Source of the DNA: Apus apus
Lineage: Eukaryota > Chordata > Aves > Apodiformes > Apodidae
Reading direction: 5' to 3'
Length of the DNA stretch: 64,000 nt
Assembly: GCF_020740795.1 (NCBI RefSeq)
Contig: NC_067295.1
Span: forward strand, 2,046,501-2,110,500
Part shown: positions 1-12,200 of the stretch, piece by piece
How the letters are laid out: each line of letters opens with the position of its first letter
Numbering within the stretch: position 1 is the stretch's first letter
Program-made: the position numbers and the translations under genes
The notes under the pieces: generated by a model
Seen by the model: the letters and a program-made list of their open reading frames with translations, nothing else
Databases searched by the model: none
Told to the model about the DNA's origin: nothing

Positions 1-3000
1 GTTGTCCAATGGGAAAGTCCTAACAGGTCCTTCACATCTACACATTGGATGCTCACACACAAAAAAATAATCATTTTGTCACCTCCTGCTTCTGTGATGA
101 ATGAGTACAGCATAAATCTTTGTTTTTCTTTAATCCTGTTTATCCTCCCTGTTGAGTCAGGAAGTGCTGCCACGTCCAGATGAAGCAAAGCACAAGGAGA
201 TGAAGGAGTTTTTCCAGGGTGCGCAAGAGTGAACCCACAGATGGCGTGTGACTCAACCACCACCCTCTTCTGTAAACTAGAAAACAAGTGTGTCACACAC
301 AAGCCTCCACACAAGCCTCTGTGTAGCTGTGCCAGTGCCAAGCTGACTGGAGAGCTGACCTCTACAAAAGCCATTGTTGTGTTCATTCGAGGGATCTTCC
401 AGTCTTTCCCAGACCACAGGGATGTGGTTTTGCTTTTCTGTGCACCTGCTGAGTCCTCCCACGTAGGACTTACCCAAACATGGGTGAAGTGAGCTTGTGA
501 AACAGAAGTGGAGGAGAGGGAAGGCAGCCCAGCATCCCAATCACACGTGTAAGGATCCAAGCCCTGGCATGTGCCAGCTTGCCAGCAATCTTTCATTTTG
601 GAAATACAGCTGGCTCAGCCAAAGCTTATTGCAACCTCTCAGCTTTTCTAGACACAAATATCATATTATCACCTGCATTCCTGTCTGACAAGAAAGTCAG
701 TGCTCAGGTCCAGCAGACAGGGAGTCATTTACACCTCTCTGTCTCAGACCTGTATGTCTTTCCATCCTTTTCCAGCAGCAGGTGTTGTTCTCGGGGAGCA
801 CGCTGCCCTCCCTGCCTCACCAACAATTTGGCCTTCAGCACCAAGGGGGCAAACACCTCCCTGAGGGTCCAAGGTTCAGGCAGGTTTATGTTGACTCCTT
901 GTGACTCTGTGTCTGCCTTGTTCTCGCTTAGAGGGGCAAAATGTCAAGACAAGTTTAAATGTCAGGGCTCACATGAAGCTTGTCAAGCCCTGGGGTGAGC
1001 ACCCCCTGTGGAGAGAGGATCAGCCTCTCCAGGAGCAGGCACTGCCAGAGTGACAGCTGTGCACACAGCTTTGGGAGCCCCAGGGACCACTGTGCACCTT
1101 CCTCATCCTGAGAGATCAGAGATCCCAGGATTTTACCAAACTGCCTAGTAAATTCCTACCCTGCTGCTTCTGGCTATGATCTGCCAGGTTTCCATGTGAC
1201 AGAAACATGGACTGAAGAATGCTCAGAAGTCCTGGGTGAATAAACATTGTCCTCCAGGTGTCCTGCAAGGTGGGGCTCAGGTGCAGCTCTGATGCCATGG
1301 GCTGATGGCAGAACCACAGAAGAAATTATCTGCACACGTGGGGGTCCTCATGGGGGGGCGAAATCTGAACCAGCTAAAACTCACGTGGGAGACCAAAGAG
1401 GCAGCTTGGCTACTTCAAACCACTAAGAAGAGCTTCCAAATCTGGGCATCAATGATTGGGACCTCTGGGTTTAATGTGTCTATTTCAAACAGTTTGCTTT
1501 TAAGCAAGGATGAAGATTGAGCACCTTGGTAAAATTGTCCCCAGGCCTGAGGCATGGGTACTGCTCAGGAGCAGTGTGGGGGTGACAAACCTGGCTTTAG
1601 GTTCCTTCTTCCTGGCAAGCTGTCTCCACTCTCTTAATCTGAAGTGGCATCATGGAGCAAAACAAAATCATCAGCCAAAAGCAGAGACTGAGCAGTTTTA
1701 TCGAAGAGATAAAGCAAGACAGAGGTTGTGCTCTGCAGTGGACAATTAAATGGGGGACTCTGAGACAGGGAGGATGAGGCAGGGAGAGCCTGGCAGGGCA
1801 GGAAGGAGAAGCAGGGCATGGCTCTACAAAGCTGTGTTGAATCTCTTCCAGTTTGGTTCCTGTATTGATTCTCAGCCCTGCACTGTGTTCCTGCTTTGCC
1901 TTTTACCTCTCCCTGAGCCAAACCAGAAGAGCCCAGCCTGCTTTCAGGCTTGCCTGAGTAAACTCCTCTTACTACATGTCTAATAAAACAAGGGAAAGCT
2001 AAATAAGGTGAAACCTGAGCAAACTAAACCCAAGCTTTTGCCTTGACCAGTGACACGTGAGGCAGCAGCTCTCCTTGCTGTGCTCTCAGGTTTCAGTGAG
2101 CATCTGCTGCTGGGGCAGTAGGAAGGTGATATTCCAGACGTGGAAAAAGGAGAGAATTAAATAAACACAAATTGTTGGAAAGAAATAAAACCTAATCTGG
2201 GATGATGTGGGCCACATTTGTCTAACACAGCCTGAGTAAAAATTTAATGGCAAAAACCTGCAGAGGTGGTAAACACGTTGTTCCCTGTTATATCTGTTTT
2301 CTTTTTAAGACCTGGGATTTTTTGCTGTGAAGATTTAAAAAAAAAAAGGAAAAAAAAAAAAAAAAGCAGCATTTGCTATAATGCTGTTCAATGCAAAGTA
2401 CAAAGAGGGTTGTTTCAGCTGGAGCCTAAGGGATTGTGATTGCTTGATCTCTTAATTCCTGTGGAAATCCCAGCTAATGTCACCAGCTTACCACGCTTTC
2501 TTATCTTGGAGATGGATTTTCTGAACCATCTGAAACATTTTCTGAAACAAACAAGCTCTAGCAGAGGAGCCCAGTGGCCACAGCAAGGGACAGTCTCCAG
2601 ACCTTTTGGTGGAGCTGTGGTGGGGCTTCTCTTGGCTTTGGAAGTGCCTCTGGTGCCTCTGTGGGGTGAGCAGCAGGCTGGGTGCTGCAGCCCAGCACAG
2701 GGCATGTTCTGCATGTTCTGTGTGTTGTGCTCTGGTGCTCAGCATCTCCACCCCAGCTGCCTGTGGCCAAACCTGGCTCCAGACCTTGCCTTTGGGAAGG
2801 TCACAGAGTATTAAAGGCTGAAGACACAACAATGATGAATTTAAAGCACAAATAAATACTGGTACCTCAGAACAGAAGGAAAGAAACAGCAAAATCTGGC
2901 AAAGCACAGGACTTGCTGACCAGTCTGTCAGGAAATGTTTTCTTGTCTTCTCCTCTGGAATACAGACCCATTTTAACAAGGGAATCCTGGCTGTGTTTTA

Positions 3001-4872
3001 TTGCAAGACCAACTATGTGTCTATAAATAGTTTTCCAAAGGACCACAGATATTAAAGGTCTGTGTGTTATGACCAAGACTCAACAAATTGTTTTAAGATT
3101 TCTCTGAATGCAGGCCAGCCCTGAAGCCAAAAACTTACATTCATGCTTAACCTCAGGATGTATAGTCCAGTTCTCATCCAAATTCACTTTTGTTTCCATG
3201 CTTCTCAGCCCAACCTGTGGTTAGCTGCATTTGAGCTCTCCTCTGGGCATGCTCCTTCTCTTTTTGATAGCTGAGTCCTGTTATGCAGATTTCTTGCAGT
3301 CCAATCACCAAAAATGTTCATTCCTTTCCCTTTGGCACACACTGAGTTTTGCAGAGACATAGAGGATAGTTATTTGGGGTTTTATTGCTTGGTGCTTAGA
3401 ACTGACACAGTGTTTATGGAATTGTGTCTTGGACTTCAGTGGCTCAGCTCTCCTCCACAGATCAGAGCTTCCTTCATAAATCACACTGATTTTTCCAGGG
3501 TTATTTGTTTCCTGTGAAGCAATTTTCTATTGAAAGTATTCCTGGGGCTCAGCTCTGGAATGCTTCCTCATGCCACTCTAAGCCACGTTTGGTTAATCAC
3601 TGATTTAATTAAAGAGTCAATTCACAGGAACTGTTCCTTTGAAGAAATAGATTTCAACTCTCAGCGATTACATCCCAATGCCAACTAGATCAGGCCCTCA
3701 GCTAGCAAGAGAAGTGCTGTGCACACAGACTTCTTGTCTTACTTTAGCAAATTAATTTGGCCCAAAGGCTTTAATCCTGATTCCCATTACGTGGGGGAGT
3801 CAGACCAGCAGGATGGAGAGGGAACAGGTCTGCTTCTTGCTTGACTCTCTAGGGGGTATCAGAGTATTTGTCAGTTAATCTCTATTACCAAGAGAAAGGA
3901 TTGTCAATCTGCCCCTTTCTGTCCCCCTAATGAATTCATGGCTTTTTATTCATGCCTCTCCTCCATGAATATTATAATGGGACAGGCATTTGCCAAGCTG
4001 CTGTGGAACAGCCTCATTACACTTCTTGTTGTAGCACTTGACCCAAACACCAGAAAGTCCCTTGAGATGACAAGCAGGTCAGAGGGACAGCAGTGGGAAC
4101 CCCGAAGCTCTGAGGAGGCAGCTCAGCACACCAGTACAACAGGCTGCAAATCCCAGCACCGGGCGGCAGCAACACTGGTGTGTGTTGTACTCCAGGAAAT
4201 TATCTTTAATAAACCTGCGTGGTGCTTCCTGGAATGTTTCCTGACAGCTGAAGCAGAGAATGCTATTTCAAGGATTCACACATTGCCAGGAGGCAGCCAA
4301 GATTGCAGAGCTGGGATTTACGTGCTGGGTGTCAGCAGCTCCCTCTGCTTCCTCGTGCCCACCAGCTGCCGGGACTGCTTCATCCCTCCTGCTCAGGCTG
4401 GTGTGTGCTGGGATTCTGATTTAGACAAGGTGACCTGAATGAAATACTGTTTGTGTTTGACCAGGACCATATTCTGGGTGTCAGTTTAATTGCAGCTTAA
4501 TTACTATGCTTTAAAGAGCTGAGTAATTAGTCTGCCATGAATGTTACAGCATTGGCAAAGGTGTCTGAAGCGTGTGCTTAGCAAGAAGGTGACCAAAAAT
4601 CTGTGCCATAGCTCTTTAGGGGTACAGAGTGGAATGTGTGGGTGCTGCCCTACATGGGGGTGTGGGCAGCATCTACAGAGTTTATGAATGGCAAGTGGAT
4701 CTGTTTCCAGGAACTCTTAGACCTGTCAGTTAATCTGCATCACATCTAGCAGAAAGAGAGAGGACCCGCAGCAACTGAGGAAACGTATCATAAAAGGAGA
4801 CAAAGTTTTCCTGCTCCTCATAGGCCAATGTGTGGAAATACATCTACATATATGCATACACAATAATAGAAA
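1..4872. other. Non-coding intergenic stretch, left edge
   Basis: I see no gene here. Short open frames occur on both strands, the longest being about 166 codons at 3938-4438 on the + strand, but none shows a recognisable domain or is bounded by convincing splice sites. The stretch holds one poly(A)-rich tract at 2337-2365. Between about 3540 and 4560 there are AT-rich segments carrying several TTAATTA/ATTAAT-type motifs, which look more like regulatory DNA than decayed coding sequence. No transposon remnant was recognised before the CR1 piece that follows. Confidence 0.6.
2337..2365. repeat. A-rich low-complexity tract
   Basis: An 11-base A run, two G residues, then about 16 more A residues. 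It has no flanking element that I can recognise, so it could be a simple homopolymer expansion or the tail of an old retrocopy. Confidence 0.8.
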
Positions 4873-4955
4873 CATTGAATCACAGACTGGTTTGGGTTGG
4901 AAGGGATCTTAAAGATCATCCAGTTCCAACTGCCTGCTATGGGCTGAGTGACCTT
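4873..4955 (-). mobile_element. CR1 LINE 3'-end fragment
   Basis: Read on the minus strand, this ends with the typical CR1 3' terminus: GGAACTGGATGATCTTTAAG, then CCCTTCCAACCCAAACCAGT and a degenerate ATTCTGTG-like octamer. Only about the last 80 bases of the element are present, the usual heavily 5'-truncated state. It sits inside an AT/TG-rich patch (TACATATATG before, TGTGTGTGTGCACAC after). Non-autonomous and inactive. Confidence 0.85.
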
Positions 4956-7900
4956 ATACATATGTAAATACAATATGTGTGTGTGCACACAAACATGTAT
5001 CCCTATTTATTTTCCATACACGAGTTTGGTAAACCTAAAACCACTTAGTGTGATGAGTACAGATAGCTACAAAAACACTAGATGTAGAAAAGTGATGTAA
5101 AGCAATCCAATTCCAAAAACACAAGCACTTTCCAATGCGGGTCTCCAATCTGCTTGGGAGAATGACTGAGTGGAGCCTACAACTGGTATTTAATTCCAGC
5201 ATTGTGCTGCTGTCAAAGGAAACCATGCTGGCAAGCTGAATTTCAGCCTGCCAAGGTCTTTTTGTGGAAACACAATTCAGAGCTTAACAGTAGAGAGGAG
5301 GGGGAAAAAAAACAAACCTAGAAAATAAAGACATAACAGCACAATCTCTGTGGGCAGATAAAGCCCAGAAATACAGAGTTCTTCTGGATTCATTTATTGT
5401 CCTGGCCCTGAGGGCCTGAGACACTTCCCCAGCCCAGGCTGGGGCACAGTGTGGGTCTCTCCATCCCACACTGTCAAAAAGCCATTGATATCTAACAGTA
5501 TTAATCCCTCCCCTTCCTTATTCAGACTGGGGGTTATGACCAGCAAGTGAGGAAGTTTAAACAAATGTGTAAACCTATTACATAGAATCCTCAGTGAGAG
5601 TATTACTGGAGTAAAATCTGAGCACTGGGACCTCACGGTCCAAATCAAAATAGCTGGTTTCCTTCAGTGTGGGAATGACTCAGTAGTATGATTCAGGCTT
5701 AATATATTGCAGATCTGGTTTGCTCTGGCTTGACTTTGTGTTCTTACACTCTTGGGGCCCTCAAATTTTCTCTTCTGTCAGACAGAATTTCTTTTTCCGT
5801 GAACTCAAACTCTTCCAATGACATTTGCTTTGCAAGGCTGGAATCCCCTCCAAGGAGGGCAAGGGGGAATTTTAAAACTTTTTTTTAGGTTCTTAATTAA
5901 TGAGATTTCATGAATTTTGGCAGTCATTCTCAGGTTTTAACCTGTCAAGGTTTAAAAAGCATGTTCTGCATCAGCCACTAATTTTTCTATCAAATGTGAG
6001 ACTAGACAAAAACTTACTCCAGTGAGACCAGCCTGAATTTTATTCCAGAAGAGATAATGATATTTTCAAAGACTGGCATAAAGAAAAGAGTTGTTAAATA
6101 ATTTGTTTATTGCTCACTTTCACTTTTCCAGAGTTTTACAATTTTTTAAAGTGGAATTTCATCATCCCATCTTCTATTTTGGCTTTTGTATTCCTATGAG
6201 CTACAAAACCTTCAAGTCAAGCTGCACCAGTTTTAATAAAATTAGAAAAAAATCATGAGTGAGGGCTGAAAACTGGAGAAGAGGATGAAATGAACAATTC
6301 GGTGAAGATCTATTTCAGATTATCTCTGTACAACAGCAGAACACATGGACTGGCTTGATCCTAAAATAGATTCCACCAAAATCTGAGATGTTGTCAGCTT
6401 TGCTATTTTCATTGCAGACCAGCTGAAATCATCAATGATAGAGAAAGTTCCATTTGTCAGTTGCTTTAATTCCTTCATATAAAAGCCAGAAGAAAATTCA
6501 GTCAAAACTTTGCATCAAAACACCATTCTGAGTGATAAAGTGTTGAACTGTGTTATGAAACAACAAGACTTATTAATGCAAATACCAAGGACCTGTTTCC
6601 TCCAAGTCTAAGCACATACACTCAGTCACTTTTGTTCTGTTTGAAATTCACCTTGTGTAGACAATAGGTAAGGTATAAAACACAATAAATCTCCATGAAT
6701 CAAAGTTATATTTGTGCAAAGGTTGACAGGAAAGTCCACAGGCCACTTCAATCCTTCAGTCCTATTTTGACAGCACAACAGTTTGTGTTGGTAGAACAGT
6801 CCTTCTGCATGACTCAATTTCCCCCCTGTTGTTCAGGTCAAACTCTTCTTGTTTACAGCGAAGATGACACTAAGTAGATCTGCATGTTTAGTGTCCAAGT
6901 GATGCATTTATCTTTTGGAGACAATGTTGAATGAATTCTCAAAATGATCCTTTACTTTGGAAATAATGTTGAGTAATAGCAGCAAATCTCAGAGCAACTC
7001 ATCTTCCAAGGGAGCTTAGGGCTGCACTGTCACAAAGAGGGACCATATATATAACTATCTGCACGATTTATCAGTCATAGAGTGGGATAAGCTCTTCTCT
7101 TCCAACCAAGGGTGAGGTTTGCCCTGGCTACCAAGGTGCTGGGAAGTTTAACATGTTTTGATACAATACTTTTATCTGATTATTGACTTCTTTGGATCTA
7201 GTCCCTTCGTGCTCTTCCTTCTTTTCAGAAGTTCTGCACCAAATACTTTTCCTTTTACCACTAGAACATGCACCAATGAATACCAGGAACATCATGTTCT
7301 GACAAGTTCTTCCAGGATATCAAGTCCCAGGAGAAAGAATGGGATCTAGGGATACCTTGAAGCCCCTCATTTAAAACACCCTTTAGCCTATGACACCAAA
7401 TCCAGACTATTCCACGGATTTGCATGGCTCATGTTCTCTCTGCACAGGCTGATCTTTGTGACTGTGGCTTCATGTCAGGTCCCAGGGTAAGTGCAGCTAC
7501 TCTCAGGAACTTATGTTCAGGATGTGCCTCTTGGATTGCAACGTGTGAGTGAACGAGGCATCCTGATTAAACTCAGCTTGATGGAACACACTGAGTAGTT
7601 CTCAGGGTAAAAAGAAGATCTTACTTCAGAACAAGTTGATTTCCCCTGTGCCAGCCAATTGCTCATTTTGGATCCTTCTTAATTTTGTGTACATTTTTAT
7701 GACTGTGAGTTCGTGTCAGTGCCTCAGCACCACCTCTATTCATCTCTGGTATCATTAGAAACAAAAAGAAATTGAGCATCAAACAAAAGTCATATAATAA
7801 TACATCTGCTAAGTGGCTACAATCTTGTTGCTTCCTCAGAGTAGTTAATTTCCAGCTGCCCCTTGGGCACTGCACAAATGGTAACAAACTTCAGACAAAA

Positions 7901-8140
7901 GCTACTCCATCATTTGTTGTTCTTATCACAAGCCAGAAAATCCAAACTGCCTCAGGCCAACAAATTAATTACAAATTCCAGTGAGGAAAAACATTTCTCA
8001 CTGAAATGAGTGTTTTCATAGACTCTGCTGTTGTCTCTCCAAGATGCCCACACACTTGTTTTCAATAATTGGAGTAACTCTGCTAGCTCAAAATAGCACC
8101 AGGTTTTCCATCTGAGGCTGAGAGATTAGAATTTTGAATT
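4956..8140. other. Non-coding intergenic stretch
   Basis: I found no gene. The stretch starts with a short alternating TG/CA patch near 4975-4996 and continues as AT-rich unique sequence. All open frames are under 85 codons and none resembles a known family. No mobile element was recognised apart from the CR1 copies at its two edges. Confidence 0.6.
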
Positions 8141-8344
8141 GAGGGCGGTGAAATGCTGGCCCAGGTTTGCCCTGAGAGATTGTAGGGGCCCCATCCCTGG
8201 AAACTTTCAAGGTCAGATTGGATAGGGCTCTGAGCAACCTGATCTAGCTGAAGATGTCCCTGCTCACTGCAGGGGGGCTGGACTAGATGACCTTTAAAGG
8301 CCCCTTCCAAGCCAAACCATTCCATGATTCTGTGATTCTATGAG
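8141..8344 (+). mobile_element. CR1 LINE 3'-end fragment
   Basis: About 200 bases of CR1 3' UTR in the sense direction. It runs from the GAGGGCGGTGAAATGCTGG segment, through CCCCATCCCTGG and the GAGCAACCTGATCTAGCTGA segment, to GACTAGATGACCTTTAAAGG. It finishes in two or three ATTCTGTG/ATTCTATG octamers, the diagnostic CR1 terminus. The internal wording (CTGAAGATGTCCCTGCTCAC) differs from the neighbouring copy at 8465 and resembles the copy at 54971, so at least two CR1 subfamilies are represented. Confidence 0.93.
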
Positions 8345-8464
8345 AATTTACCAAAATTCTAAAGGAAAGGCTTAAAATACTTAACAAAGCCGGGGTTTCT
8401 TTCTTATTTAGTGGGGCAGACACACAAACTTGGGTGTTCAAGTGCTCTGAGAGCCTCCTCTGAG

Positions 8465-8655
8465 AAGGAATTATTTTTCTGGGAGGGTGGTGAGACACTT
8501 TGCCCAGAGAAGCTGTGGCTGCCCCATCCCTGGGAGCGTTCAAGGCCAGGTTGGATGCTTGGAGCAACCTGGTCTAGTGGAAGGTGTCCCTGCCTATGGC
8601 AGGGGGCTGGAACTACATGATCTTTAGGTTCCCTTCCAGCCCGACCCATTCTAGA
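8465..8655 (+). mobile_element. CR1 LINE 3'-end fragment
   Basis: A second CR1 copy in the same orientation, starting about 120 bases after the previous one. It has the GAGGGTGGTGAGACACTTTG, GCCCCATCCCTGGGAGCGTT and GAGCAACCTGGTCTAGTGGA segments, and ends near CCCTTCCAGCCCGACCCATT. The terminal octamer repeats are almost entirely missing. The GGTCTAGTGGAAGGTGTCCC wording puts it in a different subfamily from the copy at 8141, so this is two insertions and not one duplicated element. Confidence 0.92.
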
Positions 8656-9222
8656 GCTGGAGGAGAAGCAGCAGTTTGGGGCAGGGCCGGGCTCTGCAGC
8701 ACCATGGAGAGCGGCCGAGCTCCCCCCGCGCCCCCGCCGCCCCTTCCAGCTCCAGAGGAATTCCCTGGGTCTGGGCACCTCTCAGGGCAGCTGAGGAAGA
8801 TCTAGGAGTTGACTTACGACTTTTTAATCCATCAAACAAATAGATGAGATTATTGCTTCGGAAATCTGCTTCGGAGGGCAGGCTGGAGCTTGGTGAGATC
8901 AACAAACACCTGTTCCAAAAGCCACCTCCCCTTGTGCTGGGAAACAGCCCCGGGGTTTCCTCATGCCCCAGCTTGCAGGGAAGGGAACAGATTGGGATGC
9001 CCACAATGACAGCATGAATGTTTTAAATGACTCACATGCTAGATTTCTTCATAGGGTCCGTTATAGTCTGTAATGTCTGAATTAAGCTAAAACCATAATT
9101 TTTAATATTTATTATCCCACAGTCTGGTTGAGGCTTTACTAAATAACACTGGAGATGGAGGTGTCAATAACTGATAAAACCCAAGGCCTATGAAGGGACA
9201 TCAGTAGGCACAGCAATAAGGA

Positions 9223-9240
9223 TTTTTTTTGTTGTTGTTT
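9223..9240. repeat. T-run followed by (GTT)n
   Basis: An eight-base T run is followed by three GTT units. A short microsatellite-like patch with no obvious associated element. Confidence 0.7.
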
Positions 9241-12200
9241 ATTTGCCTTTGGCAAAGAACAGCTTGTTATTTTGCTATTCAAATTTTGGCTTCAGTTTAC
9301 CTTATTTTCAGAGAAAAATAATTTTTACTTTAGAGTTGATTAGATCCTAGAGCATATACCTGTGAAACACTTAGATCTCCTTGTTTCTAAAATCTGAAAT
9401 AATAATGTTAGAAGAGCCAAAACGTTATCAATTTTCCCCTTCTTATGACAACACTTACACAGATAATGTGGTGACATTTAATTATGGTGTTGAATAAGAT
9501 GTTAAAGCTCAGAGTTTCCATTAACATTTGCTTTCATGTTCTGCAGCACAATAATATTTTTTCTTAGAACATAAAGGTACCAAACCCATCCTGGTAGGTG
9601 GAGACTGATACGAATAGAGATTGAACAAAAGCAGTTCTGAAGACAGCAGGAGTCCTTGCCTGGCTGTAACTAGATGAGAACATAACATATGAGATGTGTG
9701 GTGGACAACAGAAGCTTCGTCTCATTCCATGTTGGTCAAGAGGAAATGGAATAGGTCAGACTGGTTATTCTTGATGCTTCTGGACTGAGACAGGATTTCC
9801 CACTGACATATTTAGGTGACTGAGCTCCATTTGCACCTTTACCTCAAAAATTATTTGCAATGGGGTTTGCTGACTTCTGGATGTCACTGAGGACAAGTGA
9901 ACAAACTGTGTCTGTTTCCACCAGAAGTGACCTGGAGTGTCAGTACGAGCTGAGCTACAAGGCATAACCCTGCTGGAGCAAGGGTGACTATCACAGCTTG
10001 AAGGCTGGTTGGAGGAGAGGTCTGCACAGATCACTGGGAGCTCATCCAAGCAAGATAATGACCCCCTCTCAATAACATTACAGTCCTTAACTGGTGAAGC
10101 TGCCAACTGGCTTAAACTGGGTGGCCTCAGTCCCCAGATAATATGAAAGAAAGGCTATTAACCTTTCGAGGTGGAAGGGTCTCACAGAATGGCTTCCCTT
10201 CCACAGAGCAGGGCTGCAAATGATTGTTGTACTCCTGCTTTTATCTTCAGCAGCAGCAAACGCTGCTTACACTGCCGAGCCCCCTGCAGTGTGTCTGTGA
10301 AACGCTTCTGCTCTGCAAAGAAAAGAACGCCCTGGTTCTTATCAATATCATTCAGGCAGTCATTTATGCAAGCAAGAGAAAATGGATGGGTGTACCCAAG
10401 GGCATAAGAACCTGAAGCACTCGGAATTTGAATTCTAGGACTATCAGAATACACCGGCCCTTTTCTAACCCCAGCACCCCAGGAGCCCCTGTGGGGCCTT
10501 TCTCAGAACAACACGATTGCATTGCAGTTGTGCTTGGGAAAGACAGAGCTGCTGGAAGGAATAGAAACAGAATCCAAAAGGTCACCTGCTTCTGTGGGGA
10601 GACTGAGTCCCAAAAGCACAGGGGAACCCTGTTAATTAATGTTTTGAAAATGCTGATAAGACTCTGACCACTTCTCCCATTCTTGTAAGCAATGAATTTC
10701 TGGGAGGATTCATTCAGTTACTCTTGAAGTCTCTTTTAGAGGAGCAAGTGAAAAATAGGTAAGGATGGAAATCTTCAACCAAATCCACCTGTATACAGTA
10801 AAATTATGTTTTTATTTTTATTTTGTTTTTAGCCTGAGAAAGAGTTCTTTGCCCAACATTTTGTGGCTATTGGTGAGATCAAGACATAGAAATGTAAAAA
10901 TAGAACAAGTTTTGCAGCATTTTACCCAACCAAGCACAAAAGCACAGGTCAGCCTGTGGAAAGTTGCTGAGTTTTCTATGATCATCTGACAGAGCCAAGA
11001 ATTTCTCTTTGTGTGAGTGCATTTTGGTTAAGTGTGAGAACTTCTTGCACCACTTTGGGAAACAAATGAAATCTCCTTAGTTAAACAGTTTGAGAGCCAT
11101 AGTGTTTTGTGGGAGAATATGATTTTATCCCTTTGCAAGTTAGGACTAACCCAAGTTGATTTTGAGTTGAAGAGAGTGCACACCAACAGCCCAGCTGTGC
11201 AGCAGTCTGATCTGTGCTTCTGATTCATGGATCAAGCCTGAGAAACTCTTTTTTGAAAAGAAGTGAAGTGGCTACTACTGAAAGCTCTGCTCCAGAGCAG
11301 ATAGACCACAGCTGAGCAGCTGGGGCTTAACTGCTCTGAAGTCCTGTTGAACTCAGAAGTAAAATCTATTGATTTGGAGTGTGGTTTTTTTTTCTATTTC
11401 TGACCCATTCTGAATTGCATGGTGTCTATCAAATATGCAGCATGACACTGCTGGCATTTAGTGCAGGGGCTGACTACAGAAGGTCAAGTGCATGATGGAG
11501 CCAGAGAGGCTTTTTGCTGGGAATGGACACCCTGTCATTTCCCATATCAGACATTAATGAACCCCACCAGAGATATTTTCAGACAAAAGCTTCCTGACAA
11601 GCTCATAGTTTCCATCACCATCCTTAATATCTTCCTCTTTCCCTAAGTTTTGTGATGGCTTTGAGACAAGGAAGCTTTTACCATGAATACAATTAGCATT
11701 TGCCATGGATCAGTTCATCTGTCCAGAATCTCTCATTCATAATAGAACAAGATCAATGTTCAGAATGATGGACATCAAGGTCTTACTTCACTCCAAGCAA
11801 GGCTTGCTCATGGCTGCCTCTTGCCTGAGCAATTAACAGCAGCATTACCACCAAGGGGTTAGAACAAGAGAACACAAGAACAAGCCACCCTTCTCCTTGG
11901 AGGATTACCACTCCCTTTTCCCCTAGAAGAAGGTCTTCTGTTGCTGTCTAATACCTGCTATACTCCTGAGGGTTGATAGAGAGGGCAGCAGAGCTTGTTG
12001 CACACAAGCAGAAAAGATTGGGACATTCTGGGTTTTTTTTAAAACCTGAATCATTTATGGAGGAGAAACTGGCTGGTAGTGCAGCAGCCCCAGAATGGGA
12101 CCTGTGCTGTTGGCCAAATGGTCTGCTCCACTTGGTGCTGAACATCCTTATTTTGTTCCTTTTTCTATTTGGAGCTGGTGTATCTAGTCCATAACGTCTA

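Noticed and set aside
2488-2979. 163-codon open frame on the - strand
   Set aside because: Overlapped by other open frames on both strands, with no family resemblance. Chance.
3938-4438. 166-codon open frame on the + strand
   Set aside because: No recognisable domain, no splice or promoter context, and it lies across AT-rich motif-dense DNA. Best explained as chance.
8083-8778. Overlapping minus-strand open frames of 80-124 codons
   Set aside because: These are antisense reads of the two CR1 copies.
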